Source: Pseudomonas citri
GTDB lineage: Bacteria > Pseudomonadota > Gammaproteobacteria > Pseudomonadales > Pseudomonadaceae
Length of the DNA: 64,000 bases
Assembly: GCF_025336485.1 (NCBI RefSeq)
Contig: NZ_JAODAB010000025.1
Coordinates: 29,081-93,080, forward strand
Reading direction: 5' to 3'
Below the pieces are notes generated by a model that searched no databases, was not told the origin of the DNA, and worked only from the letters and a program-made list of their open reading frames with translations. The position numbers and the translations under genes were made by a program. Shown here one piece after another: positions 24,568-34,085 of this stretch (positions are counted from its first letter, which is position 1; each line of letters starts with the position of its first letter).

Positions 24568-27500
24568 CGCGTGGCGTGAAGAGAACCCTGCTGGCCCTCG
24601 CCGGGGTGCTGGCGACGCTGGTGCTGGTCTTGGGCATTGTGCTGGGCACGGCCTTCGGCAGCCGCTGGGCCCTTGGCCTGGTGCCGGGGCTGGATGTGGA
24701 GAATTTCCAGGGCCGGCTGGGCGGGCAGTGGAGCGCCGACCAGGTGCTGTGGCAGCAGGGCGACAGTCGGGTGGAAGTGAGCCGACCGATATTCGCCTGG
24801 TCGCCGCTGTGCCTGGCGCGCATGACGTTGTGCATCGAACAGCTCAAGGCCGACCAGGTCGCCGTGCAGTTGCCGGCCTCTGCCGATGAGCCGAGCAGTG
24901 GCCCGCTCACCTTGCCGGATCTGGACCTGCCCCTTGCCGTCGAGCTGGGGGATGTGCAAATCGGGCGCCTGTCGTTCAACGGCAGCGAGCAACTCAAGGG
25001 CTTGCAATTGGCAGCGCATTGGACCGCCGAGGGCTTGCGGATCGACTCGGTGCACCTGCAACGCGATGAACTGAGCCTGAACCTGTCCGGCCTGCTGAAG
25101 CCCGGCGGCGACTGGCCGTTGACCGCCAAAGGCCGCTTGACCTTGCCGGCACCCGGCGCAACGCCGTGGGCGCTGGACCTGAAAGTCGCCGGCGATCTGC
25201 TCAAGACCCTCAACCTCAACGCCGACAGCAGCGGCTACCTGCAAGGCCGGTTGAGCGGTGAACTGCAACCGTTGGCGGACAACCTGCCGGCCAAGGTGCG
25301 GATCACCGCCGACGGCTTCAAGGCCGATGCCGAACTGCCGGACACGTTGTTGCTCAACCAGCTGGAACTGACCGGCGAAGGCGATCTGAAAAACGGCTAC
25401 CAACTGCTCGGCAAGGCCACGCTGCCTGCCGAGAAGGGGCCGGTGGCGTTGCGCCTGCAAGGCTGCGTGGACGCCAACGGCGCCCAGGTTGCCGCGCTCG
25501 ACCTGGACGCGGGCGAACAGCAAAGCCTGACGCTCAGCGGCCAGCTGGACTGGCGCGAAGGCCTGGACGCCGGGGCGAAAATCGCCTGGCGGGATTTCCC
25601 CTGGCATCGTCTTTATCCGCTGATCGACGAGCCCCAGGTGACATTGCGCCGCTTCGACGGCGAAGTCTCGTACACCGACGGTCAGTACCTGGGCAACTTC
25701 CAGGCCGCACTGGACGGACCCGCCGGGGCCTTCAGCGTGGACAGCCCGTTCAGCGGCAACCTTGCGCAAGTCCATTTGCCGCAGCTCAAGCTTGCGGCGG
25801 GGCAAGGCAAGGCCGAAGGGCACCTGGACCTGCAATTTGCCGATGGCGTTGCCTGGGACACGGCGCTGGAGCTGTCGGCGATCAACCCGGCGTACTGGCT
25901 CGCCGAATTGCCCGGCAACCTGGCCGGGCCGTTGCGCAGCCAGGGTGCGCTGAAAGACGCCAGCCTTGCCCTCGATGCCAACCTGGACCTCAAGGGCAAA
26001 TTGCGCGGGCAACCCGCATTGCTGCAGGCCAAGGCCAGCGGTGCTGGCGAGCGTTGGAGCCTCAGTGCGCTGGACATCCGTCTCGGCGATAACCGCATCA
26101 ATGGCAGCGCCAGCCTGCAGGAAAAACTCACCGGGCAGATCGACATCAAGCTCGCGCGCCTGGCCCAGCTCTGGCCGCAATTGCGCGGCCAGGTCATGGG
26201 CCGTGTCGACGTGGCCGGCACGCCCAAGGCGCCCCAAGGCAAACTCGCGCTACAAGGCTCGCAACTGGCGTTCCAGGCGAATCGCCTGCAAAGCCTGAAC
26301 CTGGACGCGACCCTGGACAGCGCGCAACGCGGGAAAGTCGACCTCAAGGCCAGCGATATCCGCGTCGGCGAAACCTCGCTGGGCGTGCTGACGGTCAGCG
26401 GGCAGGGCGACATCAAGCAGCAAAAACTCAACCTGGACCTGCAAGGGCCGCAGCTCGACACGACCCTGGCACTCGATGGCGCGCTCGACCAAGGCAACTG
26501 GCGCGGGCGCCTGGCCAGCGGCGACGTGCAGGTCGGTGGGCAGGATTGGCGCCTGCAAGGCCCGGCGAAGCTGGAGCGCCTGACCAATGGCACGCTCAAT
26601 GTAGGCGCGCATTGCTGGCGTTCCGGCGAGGCCAGCCTGTGTGGTGAAGACCAGCGGTTGATGCCCGAGCCGAAGCTGCGCTATCACCTCAAGCAGTTCC
26701 CCATTGAAAGCCTGGCCCAGTGGATGCCCAAGGATTTTGCCTGGCAAGGCCGGCTCAACGCCGACCTGCAACTGGACCTGCCGGCCAGCGGTCCGAACGG
26801 CCGGGTCCTGGTGGACGCCAGCGGCGGTACGCTACGGCTTCGGGATAAAGAGCGGGATAAAGATCATTGGCTGGATTTCCCCTACCAGACCCTGACCCTC
26901 AACAGTCGCCTGACCCCCAAGCGCATCGACACCGACCTGAATTTCGTCGGCGCCAGGCTGGGTGAGCTGATGCTCCAGGCGCAGATCAACCCGCTGCCGG
27001 CGAGCAAGCCCCTTAGCGGTTCGTTTCGCCTGACCGGCCTGGATCTTTCGGTGGCGCGGCCATTCGTGCCGATGGTGCAGACGCTCACCGGGCACTTGAG
27101 CGGCAGCGGCACCTTGTCCGGTGGGCTGCTGGCGCCGCGGGTCAACGGCAACCTGCTGCTCAGTGACGGCGAGGTATCTGGACCTGAGCTGCCGGTCAGC
27201 CTGGAAGCTTTGCAGGTACGGGCGATGATCGCGGGCGAAAGCATGCGCCTGGATGGCGACTGGAAAAGTGGCAAGAGCGGTCAGGGCCGTCTCAGCGGAG
27301 ACATCGGCTGGGGCGAGGCGTTGTCCATGAACCTGGCGCTCAAGGGCTCGCAGTTGCCGGTCACCGTCGAGCCTTATGCGGTGCTCGACGTGGCACCGGA
27401 CCTGAACATCACGATGCACGGTGAGCGGCTTGCCATTGCCGGCAAGGTCCTGGTGCCCAAGGGCGAGATCACCATTCGCGAGCTGCCGCCGTCCACCGTC

Positions 27501-28250
27501 AAGGTCTCCGGCGACACGGTGATCGTCGGCCACCAGACCGAAGAGGGCAAGGCGCCGATGGCCATGGCAATGGATGTCGATGTCATTGTCGGCCAGGACA
27601 AACTGGCGTTTTCCGGCTTCGGCCTGACGGCCAACGTGCAAGGCCAGGTGCACATCGGCGACAACATGGACACCCGTGGCGAACTCTGGCTCAACGACGG
27701 CCGCTACCGGGCCTATGGGCAGCGGCTGACGGTGCGTCGGGCGCGGCTGCTGTTCGCCGGGCCCATCGACCAGCCTTACCTGGACATCGAGGCGATCCGC
27801 CAGACCGACGACATCATCGCCGGTATCCGCTTGAGTGGCAGCGCCGAACAGCCGACCACGCAGATCTTCTCGGAGCCGGCCATGAGCCAGGAACAGGCGC
27901 TGTCCTACCTGGTGCTGGGCCGACCGTTGAGCACCACCGGCGAGGACAACAACATGCTCGCCCAGGCGGCGCTGGGGTTGGGCTTGATGGGCAGTTCGGG
28001 AGTCACCACCAGCCTGGCCAATAACCTGGGGATCGAGGATTTCCAGCTCGACACCCAGGGCAGCGGCAATGCCACCAGCGTCGTCGCCAGCGGCAACCTC
28101 TCGGAAAAACTCAGCCTGCGCTACGGCGTCGGCGTGTTCGAGCCGGCCAACACCATCGCCCTGCGCTACAAGCTCAGCAAAAAGGTCTACCTCGAAGCCG
28201 CCAGCGGCGTCGCCAGCTCGCTGGATATCTTCTACAAGCGCGATTTCTAA
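24564..28250 (+). CDS. tamB: Translocation and assembly module protein TamB
   Basis: A 1228-residue protein with one N-terminal membrane helix (LLALAGVLATLVLVLGIVLG). A long beta-rich AsmA-like periplasmic body follows, and the DUF490/TamB domain fills about the last 350 residues (for example GELWLNDGRYRAYGQRLTV, LSYLVLGRPLS, ending DIFYKRDF). It spans the periplasm from the inner membrane and partners TamA. GTG at 24564 overlaps the tamA stop; no better start lies nearby. Length agrees with TamB proteins (about 1200-1300). Confidence 0.95.
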   Translation: MTRGVKRTLLALAGVLATLVLVLGIVLGTAFGSRWALGLVPGLDVENFQGRLGGQWSADQVLWQQGDSRVEVSRPIFAWSPLCLARMTLCIEQLKADQVAVQLPASADEPSSGPLTLPDLDLPLAVELGDVQIGRLSFNGSEQLKGLQLAAHWTAEGLRIDSVHLQRDELSLNLSGLLKPGGDWPLTAKGRLTLPAPGATPWALDLKVAGDLLKTLNLNADSSGYLQGRLSGELQPLADNLPAKVRITADGFKADAELPDTLLLNQLELTGEGDLKNGYQLLGKATLPAEKGPVALRLQGCVDANGAQVAALDLDAGEQQSLTLSGQLDWREGLDAGAKIAWRDFPWHRLYPLIDEPQVTLRRFDGEVSYTDGQYLGNFQAALDGPAGAFSVDSPFSGNLAQVHLPQLKLAAGQGKAEGHLDLQFADGVAWDTALELSAINPAYWLAELPGNLAGPLRSQGALKDASLALDANLDLKGKLRGQPALLQAKASGAGERWSLSALDIRLGDNRINGSASLQEKLTGQIDIKLARLAQLWPQLRGQVMGRVDVAGTPKAPQGKLALQGSQLAFQANRLQSLNLDATLDSAQRGKVDLKASDIRVGETSLGVLTVSGQGDIKQQKLNLDLQGPQLDTTLALDGALDQGNWRGRLASGDVQVGGQDWRLQGPAKLERLTNGTLNVGAHCWRSGEASLCGEDQRLMPEPKLRYHLKQFPIESLAQWMPKDFAWQGRLNADLQLDLPASGPNGRVLVDASGGTLRLRDKERDKDHWLDFPYQTLTLNSRLTPKRIDTDLNFVGARLGELMLQAQINPLPASKPLSGSFRLTGLDLSVARPFVPMVQTLTGHLSGSGTLSGGLLAPRVNGNLLLSDGEVSGPELPVSLEALQVRAMIAGESMRLDGDWKSGKSGQGRLSGDIGWGEALSMNLALKGSQLPVTVEPYAVLDVAPDLNITMHGERLAIAGKVLVPKGEITIRELPPSTVKVSGDTVIVGHQTEEGKAPMAMAMDVDVIVGQDKLAFSGFGLTANVQGQVHIGDNMDTRGELWLNDGRYRAYGQRLTVRRARLLFAGPIDQPYLDIEAIRQTDDIIAGIRLSGSAEQPTTQIFSEPAMSQEQALSYLVLGRPLSTTGEDNNMLAQAALGLGLMGSSGVTTSLANNLGIEDFQLDTQGSGNATSVVASGNLSEKLSLRYGVGVFEPANTIALRYKLSKKVYLEAASGVASSLDIFYKRDF

Positions 28251-28257
28251 AAGCATT

Positions 28258-28268
28258 CCCCCCCCCCC
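28258..28268. repeat. Run of 11 cytosines after tamB
   Basis: A homopolymer of 11 C lies eight bases after the tamB stop, outside coding sequence. A degenerate REP-like stretch follows (28277-28302). Confidence 0.9.
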
Positions 28269-28352
28269 GAATCCAATGTGGGAGCGAGCAGGTTCGTTCC
28301 CTCGGGTTCTTCTACGTTCGTCGGACTTTTATTTAGCCTGCTAACTATTTGT

Positions 28353-28407
28353 TTGACATTGGCTGCCTAAGCAGTAACATCTCGACATACATTCACTGCC
28401 TAGGCAG
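28353..28407 (+). promoter_or_regulatory. MarR-type promoter and twin operator of the efflux operon
   Basis: A strong promoter is visible: TTGACA at 28353-28358, a 16-base spacer, and TAACAT at 28375-28380. Two near-identical palindromes lie here: tgcctaagca at 28364-28373 within the spacer and tgcctaggca at 28397-28406, centred 33 bases (about three helical turns) apart. The MarR gene starts at 28422. Autorepression by two dimers on one DNA face is the simplest reading. Confidence 0.75.
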
Positions 28408-28421
28408 CAAACGGTGGTCAG

Positions 28422-28895
28422 ATGAAGCATTTCACCCCAGACGAATTCCACAATTGCCATCTCGGCCTGCTGCTCGGGCGCGCCGCCATGCTCAAGGATC
28501 GGATCATCGATACCCACATGGAACCTCTCGGCATTACCGCCGCGCAGTTCAAGGTACTGATCATCATGGTCCAGTTCGGTTTCGACACGCCGGCCGAGCT
28601 GAGCCGGCACCTGTCTCTGGACAGCGGTTCGATGACGCGGATGCTTGACCGCCTGGAACAGAAAGGTTTCCTCGTTCGCCAGCGTTCGGCGGATGACCGC
28701 CGCCAGGTGCGACTGGTGTTGACCGAGGCTGGCAAGGCCATGGCCGATCGCTTGCCTTACATCGGTGCCGACGCCATGAACCAGTTGGCCGGCGTCATCA
28801 CCCGCGAAGAACTGCACACCCTCGAACAGATCCTCAAGAAAATTCTTCTGGCGGCCGGTGATCCACTCACCGTGCTGCGAATGGGGGGTAAATGA
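28422..28895 (+). CDS. MarR-family transcriptional regulator of the efflux operon
   Basis: A 157-residue MarR repressor with a winged helix: recognition helix around LSLDSGSMTRMLDRLEQKGF and wing RQRSADDRRQVRLVLT. Such proteins release DNA when they bind phenolic or other small drugs. The twin palindrome in its own promoter is the probable operator. The stop overlaps the next start (ATGA), so it is the first gene of a four-gene efflux operon that resembles E. coli emrRAB with an added outer-membrane channel. Confidence 0.9.
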   Translation: MKHFTPDEFHNCHLGLLLGRAAMLKDRIIDTHMEPLGITAAQFKVLIIMVQFGFDTPAELSRHLSLDSGSMTRMLDRLEQKGFLVRQRSADDRRQVRLVLTEAGKAMADRLPYIGADAMNQLAGVITREELHTLEQILKKILLAAGDPLTVLRMGGK

Positions 28896-30361
28896 TTCAT
28901 ACCACTTTGCGTGCTCGACTGAGCCTTGTACTGCTGGCCATGAGCCTCGCGGGCTGCGCCAGCTACAGCGGCCTGAAGACCGAAGGCGTCAGCCTCGAAG
29001 CCCAGAGCCTCAAGGCCGGACAATCCCTCAACGGCGTCAAGCTGTCGCCGGCTTCGTGGCCGAAAAGCGACTGGTGGTCCAGCCTTGGCGATCCGCAACT
29101 CGATGGTTTGATCCGTGAAGCCCTGCGCGACAGCCCGGACATGCAGATCGCCAGCGCCCGGGTGCATCAGGCCAGTGCCGCTGCCTATGCCGCCAATGCC
29201 GCGCGCATGCCGACCCTGGATGCCAGCGGCAGCGTCAGCCGTTCGCGCCTGGCCCGTGACCAGGACCCGCAAGGGCAGGGCGGGGCGTACAGCACCCTGC
29301 GTTCGCTGAGCGTGGACTTCAACTACAACTTCGACCTCTGGGGTGGCCAGCGTGCCGCCTGGGAAGCCGCGCTGGGCCAGGCCCGCGCCGCCGAGATCGA
29401 CCGCCAGGCCGCGCAACTGACCCTGGCCGCCGACGTGGCCCGGGCCTACAGCGACCTGGGCCAGGCCCACATCATCCATGACCTGGCCGCCGAAGACCTC
29501 AAGCGCACCCGGCAAATGCTCGACCTGAGCAAGCGCCGTCTCAGCGCCGGGATCGACAGCGAATACCAGTACCAGCAGACCGAAAGCCTGGAAGCCAGCG
29601 CCGACGCGACGCGGATCGACGCCGAAAAACGCCTGCAAAGCGCCAGGATCGCCCTGGCGGTGTTGCTGGGCAAGGGCCCGGACCGTGGCAACGAAATCGC
29701 CCGGCCCAACGTGCTGCAAGCCAGTGCGGTGGCCTTGCCATCGAACCTGCCGGCCGAGCTGTTGGGGCGCCGTCCGGACCTGGTCGCGGCGCGTTGGCGG
29801 GTCGAGGCCGCCGGCAAGAACATCGAGGCGGGCAAGACGAACTTCTACCCCAACCTCAACCTGAGCGCGGCGGCGGGTGTGCAGTCGTTGCTGGGCGATG
29901 CGATGTTCGGTTCGGCGAGCCGCTTCTTCAACGTGGCGCCGACGGTGTCGCTGCCGATCTTCGACGGCGGTCGCCTGCGGGCCGACCTGGATGCCCGGGA
30001 CGCTGATTACGACCTGGCGGTGGCGCAATACAACAAGAGCCTGGTCAAGGCCCTTGGCGATGTCAGCGACACCATTAACCAGTTGCGCGATATCGCCCGG
30101 CAGATCGGCGCGCAGCAACACGCCACCAACATCGCACAGAACTCCTACGACACCGTGGTCCAGCGCTATGGGTCCGGTATCGGTAATTACCTGGACGTGC
30201 TGAGCATCGAGCAGCAGTTGCTCCAGGCCCAGCGACAACTGGCGAACCTGAATGCCGAGCAGATCGATTTGTCGATCCAGCTGATGCAGGCCCTGGGCGG
30301 CGGTTTCGATGCCCAGGCGCTGGCTTCGGCCACGCCGGCTTCCACCGTGCCGAATAACTGA
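28892..30361 (+). CDS. NodT/OprM-type outer-membrane efflux lipoprotein
   Basis: A 489-residue outer-membrane factor with lipoprotein signal (MIHTTLRARL to LAGC). It has two repeated OEP domains forming the TolC-like channel: PDMQIASARVHQASAAAY in the first half and VAAGARW-like region RPDLVAARWRVEAAGKNI in the second. It ends in the typical QLMQALGGGFD. It would connect the EmrA-like adaptor to the cell surface, a component that E. coli EmrAB takes from TolC. It overlaps the marR gene and lies 15 bases before the adaptor gene. Confidence 0.92.
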   Translation: MIHTTLRARLSLVLLAMSLAGCASYSGLKTEGVSLEAQSLKAGQSLNGVKLSPASWPKSDWWSSLGDPQLDGLIREALRDSPDMQIASARVHQASAAAYAANAARMPTLDASGSVSRSRLARDQDPQGQGGAYSTLRSLSVDFNYNFDLWGGQRAAWEAALGQARAAEIDRQAAQLTLAADVARAYSDLGQAHIIHDLAAEDLKRTRQMLDLSKRRLSAGIDSEYQYQQTESLEASADATRIDAEKRLQSARIALAVLLGKGPDRGNEIARPNVLQASAVALPSNLPAELLGRRPDLVAARWRVEAAGKNIEAGKTNFYPNLNLSAAAGVQSLLGDAMFGSASRFFNVAPTVSLPIFDGGRLRADLDARDADYDLAVAQYNKSLVKALGDVSDTINQLRDIARQIGAQQHATNIAQNSYDTVVQRYGSGIGNYLDVLSIEQQLLQAQRQLANLNAEQIDLSIQLMQALGGGFDAQALASATPASTVPNN

Positions 30362-30376
30362 TTCGAGGTACTTGTC

Positions 30377-31576
30377 ATGGCCACTGCCGAAACTGCTCCA
30401 TCCACCAATGCCCAGGCCGACAGCAACCCGCGCAAGCGCAAGGTCATGCTGCTGGGGCTGGCGTTGATCGTCATCCTCGGCGGCCTGGGCGTCTGGGCCT
30501 GGCACGCACTGTACGGGCGCTGGAACGAAAGCACCGACGATGCCTATGTGAACGGCAATGTGGTGCAAATCACCCCGCAAGTCACCGGCACGGTGGTGAG
30601 CATCGGTGCCGACGATGGTGACCTGGTGCGTGAAGGCCAGGTGCTGGTGCAGTTCGACCCGAACGACGCCGAAGTCGGGCTGCAAAGCGCCCAGGCCAAC
30701 CTGGCCCGGACCGTGCGCCAGGTGCGTGGCTTGTACAGCAACGTCGATGGCATGCGCGCCCAGGTCAATGCGCAGGAGGCCGAAGTGCAGAAGGCCCAGG
30801 AAAACTACAACCGCCGCAGGAACCTGGCGGCTGGCGGGGCGATTTCCCAGGAAGAACTGTCCCACGCCCGGGACGACCTGACTTCGGCGCAAAATGCCCT
30901 GGCCAATGCCCGGCAGCAGCTCAAGACCACCAGCGCCCTGGTGGATGACACGGTGGTGTCGTCCCACCCCGACGTGCAGGCCGCCGCCGCGCAACTGCGC
31001 CAGGCCTACCTGACCAATGCCCGCAGCACCTTGATCGCGCCGGTCACCGGTTATGTCGCCAAACGCACCGTGCAACTGGGCCAACGGGTGCAATCGGGTA
31101 CGGCGCTGATGGCGGTGATTCCGCTGGACCAGTTGTGGATCGACGCCAACTTCAAGGAAACCCAACTGCGCGACATGCGCATCGGCCAGCCGGTGGACAT
31201 CGAGACCGACCTGTATGGTAGCGATGTGAAATTCAGCGGCACCGTCGACAGCCTCGGGGCCGGGACGGGCAGCGCGTTTGCCCTGCTGCCGGCGCAGAAC
31301 GCCACCGGTAACTGGATCAAGATCGTCCAGCGGGTGCCGGTGCGCATCCACATCAATGCCCAGCAGTTGATGGAGCATCCGCTGCGGGTGGGCCTGTCGA
31401 CCCAGGTCAACGTCAACCTGCGCGACCAGAGCGGCCCGGTGCTGGCCCAACAGCCACCGCAGAACGCCTCGTTCAGCACCCAGGTCTATGACCGGCAACT
31501 GGCCGATGCCGACGCGATGATCACCCGGTTGATCCACGACAACAGCGCGGCGGCAAGCAAGACCGCGCAGCGTTGA
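30377..31576 (+). CDS. EmrA-like membrane fusion protein
   Basis: A 399-residue HlyD-family periplasmic adaptor. A cytoplasmic start of about 24 residues is followed by a membrane helix (VMLLGLALIVILGGLGVWAW). The biotinyl-lipoyl motif starts STDDAYVNGNVVQITPQVTG, a coiled-coil hairpin runs from about 105 to 195, and a beta-barrel part contains TLIAPVTGYVAKRTVQLGQ. It links the EmrB-like pump to the outer-membrane channel. GAGG lies upstream of its ATG. Confidence 0.92.
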   Translation: MATAETAPSTNAQADSNPRKRKVMLLGLALIVILGGLGVWAWHALYGRWNESTDDAYVNGNVVQITPQVTGTVVSIGADDGDLVREGQVLVQFDPNDAEVGLQSAQANLARTVRQVRGLYSNVDGMRAQVNAQEAEVQKAQENYNRRRNLAAGGAISQEELSHARDDLTSAQNALANARQQLKTTSALVDDTVVSSHPDVQAAAAQLRQAYLTNARSTLIAPVTGYVAKRTVQLGQRVQSGTALMAVIPLDQLWIDANFKETQLRDMRIGQPVDIETDLYGSDVKFSGTVDSLGAGTGSAFALLPAQNATGNWIKIVQRVPVRIHINAQQLMEHPLRVGLSTQVNVNLRDQSGPVLAQQPPQNASFSTQVYDRQLADADAMITRLIHDNSAAASKTAQR

Positions 31577-31587
31577 TCGTGATTGGC

Positions 31588-31742
31588 CTGTGGGAGCAAG
31601 GCTTGCCCGCGATGGCGGTGCTGCGGTCCTTCACAAATCGAGTCGCCTGTGTCGCGAGCAAGCTTTGCTCCCACAAAAGTCCGCTCCCACAGGTTTTTGG
31701 TCTTGGTCAATGGAGCCTGTGGAGCAAGGCTTGTTCGCGATT
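31588..31742. repeat. REP cluster between adaptor and pump genes
   Basis: A REP core at 31588 (ctgtgggagcaaggcttgcc) faces an inverted copy ending at 31676, and a third, partial copy (gtggagcaaggcttgttcgc) lies at 31719-31742. The array splits emrA-like from emrB-like inside one operon, so it may lower pump expression or stabilise the upstream mRNA. Confidence 0.8.
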
Positions 31743-31771
31743 GACCTTCTTCGCTTCATAGGATTTTCGCA

Positions 31772-33301
31772 ATGAGCAACAACGCATCCTTCGCGCCGCC
31801 CAGCCTGTTGCTCAGCACCATCGGGTTGTCGCTGGCGACCTTCATGCAAGTGCTCGACACCACCATTGCCAACGTCGCCTTGCCGACCATTTCCGGCAAC
31901 CTGGGCGTCAGCTCGGAGCAGGGCACCTGGGTCATTACCTCGTTTGCGGTGAGCAATGCCATTGCCTTGCCGCTGACCGGTTGGTTGAGCCGGCGATTCG
32001 GTGAAGTGAAGCTGTTCTTGTGGGCGACGATGCTGTTCGTGCTCGCGTCGTTCCTGTGCGGTATCTCCACCTCGATGCCGGAGCTGATTGGTTTTCGCGT
32101 GCTCCAGGGATTGGTGGCCGGGCCGTTGTACCCGATGACCCAGACCCTGCTGATTGCTGTGTACCCGCCGGCCAGGCGCGGCATGGCCCTGGCGTTGCTG
32201 GCGATGGTCACGGTGGTGGCGCCGATTGCCGGGCCGATCCTCGGTGGCTGGATCACCGACAGCTACAGTTGGCCGTGGATCTTCTTCATCAACGTGCCCA
32301 TCGGTGTTTTCGCGGTGATGGTGGTGCGCCAGCAGCTCAAGGCGCGACCCGTGGTCACCAGCCATCAGCCGATGGACTACGTGGGATTGATCACGCTGAT
32401 CATCGGCGTGGGCGCGCTCCAGGTGATCCTCGACAAGGGCAACGACCTGGACTGGTTCGAGTCGAACTTCATTATCATAGGCGCCCTGATATCAGTCGTT
32501 GCCCTGGCGGTGTTCGTGATCTGGGAAATGACCGACCATCACCCGGTGGTCAATTTGCGCCTGTTCGCCTACCGCAACTTTCGCATCGGCACCATTGTGC
32601 TGGTGGGTGGCTACGCCGGGTTCTTCGGCATCAACCTGATCCTGCCGCAGTGGTTGCAGACGCAGATGGGCTATACCGCCACCTGGGCCGGGCTGGCGGT
32701 GGCGCCCATCGGGATCCTGCCGGTATTGATGTCGCCTTTCGTTGGCAAGTACGCCCACCGCTTCGACCTGCGCCTGCTGGCGGGGCTGGCCTTCCTGGCC
32801 ATTGGCCTGAGCTGCTTCATGCGCGCGGGGTTCACCAACGAGGTGGATTTCCAGCACATCGCCCTGGTGCAGTTGTTCATGGGCATCGGCGTGGCGCTAT
32901 TCTTCATGCCGACCTTGAGCATCCTGATGTCGGACCTGCCGCCCCACCAGATCGCCGACGGCGCCGGCTTGGCGACTTTCCTGCGGACCCTGGGCGGCAG
33001 TTTTGCCGCGTCCCTGACCACCTGGATCTGGATTCGCCGGGCCGACCAGCATCACGCCTACCTGAGCGAGAGCATCAGCACCTTCGAACCCACCACCCGT
33101 GAAGCGCTCAACCAGCTCGGCGGCGCCAGCGCGCCGGCCTATGCGCAGTTGGACCACATCCTCACCAGCCAGGCCTACATGCTCTCCACCGTGGATTACT
33201 TCACGCTGCTGGGCTGGGCGTTCATGGGCTTGATCGTGTTGGTGTGGCTGGCGAAGCCGCCGTTTGCGGCGAAGGCGGGGCCGGCTGCGGCGGGGCACTG
33301 A
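31772..33301 (+). CDS. EmrB/QacA-family (DHA2) drug transporter
   Basis: A 509-residue proton-coupled exporter with 14 predicted helices. Motifs of DHA2 transporters are seen: LDTTIANVALPTISG in helix 1, LSRRFGEVKLF as the loop 2-3 motif A, and PIAGPILGGWITD (motif C) in helix 5. With the MarR repressor, the NodT-type channel and the EmrA-like adaptor it forms a complete tripartite pump for hydrophobic compounds. The specific drugs are not inferable. Confidence 0.93.
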   Translation: MSNNASFAPPSLLLSTIGLSLATFMQVLDTTIANVALPTISGNLGVSSEQGTWVITSFAVSNAIALPLTGWLSRRFGEVKLFLWATMLFVLASFLCGISTSMPELIGFRVLQGLVAGPLYPMTQTLLIAVYPPARRGMALALLAMVTVVAPIAGPILGGWITDSYSWPWIFFINVPIGVFAVMVVRQQLKARPVVTSHQPMDYVGLITLIIGVGALQVILDKGNDLDWFESNFIIIGALISVVALAVFVIWEMTDHHPVVNLRLFAYRNFRIGTIVLVGGYAGFFGINLILPQWLQTQMGYTATWAGLAVAPIGILPVLMSPFVGKYAHRFDLRLLAGLAFLAIGLSCFMRAGFTNEVDFQHIALVQLFMGIGVALFFMPTLSILMSDLPPHQIADGAGLATFLRTLGGSFAASLTTWIWIRRADQHHAYLSESISTFEPTTREALNQLGGASAPAYAQLDHILTSQAYMLSTVDYFTLLGWAFMGLIVLVWLAKPPFAAKAGPAAAGH

Positions 33302-33329
33302 TCCGCAAACTCCCTCGCCACAGGGGAAT

Positions 33330-34085
33330 TCAGGTTGGGTCAGGTGCTGGTAGTTGCGGCGGTGGGGTAAACCCAAACGGCGCCAACGCAAACCCTTGTT
33401 CATCCACCTGCAACGCCCAGCCTTGCTTGTCCCAATCCCCCAGCACGATGCGCCGGGCGGCGTGTTCGCCCAGTTGCAGCTTATGGATGGCAGGACGGTG
33501 GGTGTGGCCGTGGATCAGGGTCTGGACGCCGTACTGCTGCATGATCCGCGGAATCTCTTCGGGCGTGACGTCGACGATGTCATTGGCTTTCATGCGGGTT
33601 TGCGCACGGCTTTCGCTGCGCAGTTTGCGCGCCAGTTTCTGGCGGCTGCCCAGCGGCAGGTGACGCAGGATGAACAACGTGACCGGGTTGCGCAGCCAGC
33701 GCCGCAGCTTCATGTAGCCTTCGTCGCGGGTGCAGAGGCTATCGCCGTGCATCAGCAGTACCGGTTCGCCGTTGAGCTGCACGACACTCGGGTCCTTGAG
33801 CAGGGTGCAGCTGGCCGCCTTGCAGAAGGCCTGCCCCAGCATGAAGTCGCGATTGCCGTGCATCAGGAAGATGGCCGTGCCGCTGTCGCTCAAGTCGCGC
33901 AGGGCCTGGCAGATGGAACGCTGGAAGGGCGTCATGGCGTCGTCGCCGATCCAGGCTTCGAAAAAATCGCCCAGGATGTACAACGCTTGCGCCGAGCGGG
34001 CGCGGTTGGCGAGGAGATCCAGGAACGCCCGGGTGATGTCCGGGCGCTCCTCTTCCAGATGCAAATCTGAAATCAGTAGGATCAC
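33330..34085 (-). CDS. lpxH: UDP-2,3-diacylglucosamine diphosphatase
   Basis: A 251-residue calcineurin-like phosphoesterase of the LpxH family, which removes UMP from UDP-2,3-diacylglucosamine to give lipid X in lipid A synthesis. Metal motifs: ISDLHLEEERP, GDFFEAWIGDD, MHGNRDFMLG, LLMHGDSLC and HGHTHRPAIH. The start is GTG at 34085, overlapping the ppiB stop (GTGA), so the two are translationally coupled. The C-terminus is longer than in E. coli (240 residues) by a Pro-rich tail. Confidence 0.94.
   Translation of the reverse strand: MILLISDLHLEEERPDITRAFLDLLANRARSAQALYILGDFFEAWIGDDAMTPFQRSICQALRDLSDSGTAIFLMHGNRDFMLGQAFCKAASCTLLKDPSVVQLNGEPVLLMHGDSLCTRDEGYMKLRRWLRNPVTLFILRHLPLGSRQKLARKLRSESRAQTRMKANDIVDVTPEEIPRIMQQYGVQTLIHGHTHRPAIHKLQLGEHAARRIVLGDWDKQGWALQVDEQGFALAPFGFTPPPQLPAPDPT

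Noticed and set aside
24357..26237. A 626-codon minus-strand open frame
   Set aside because: Antisense to tamA-tamB.
28757..31537. A 926-codon minus-strand open frame
   Set aside because: It is antisense to marR, the outer-membrane channel and adaptor genes, which carry all expected motifs.
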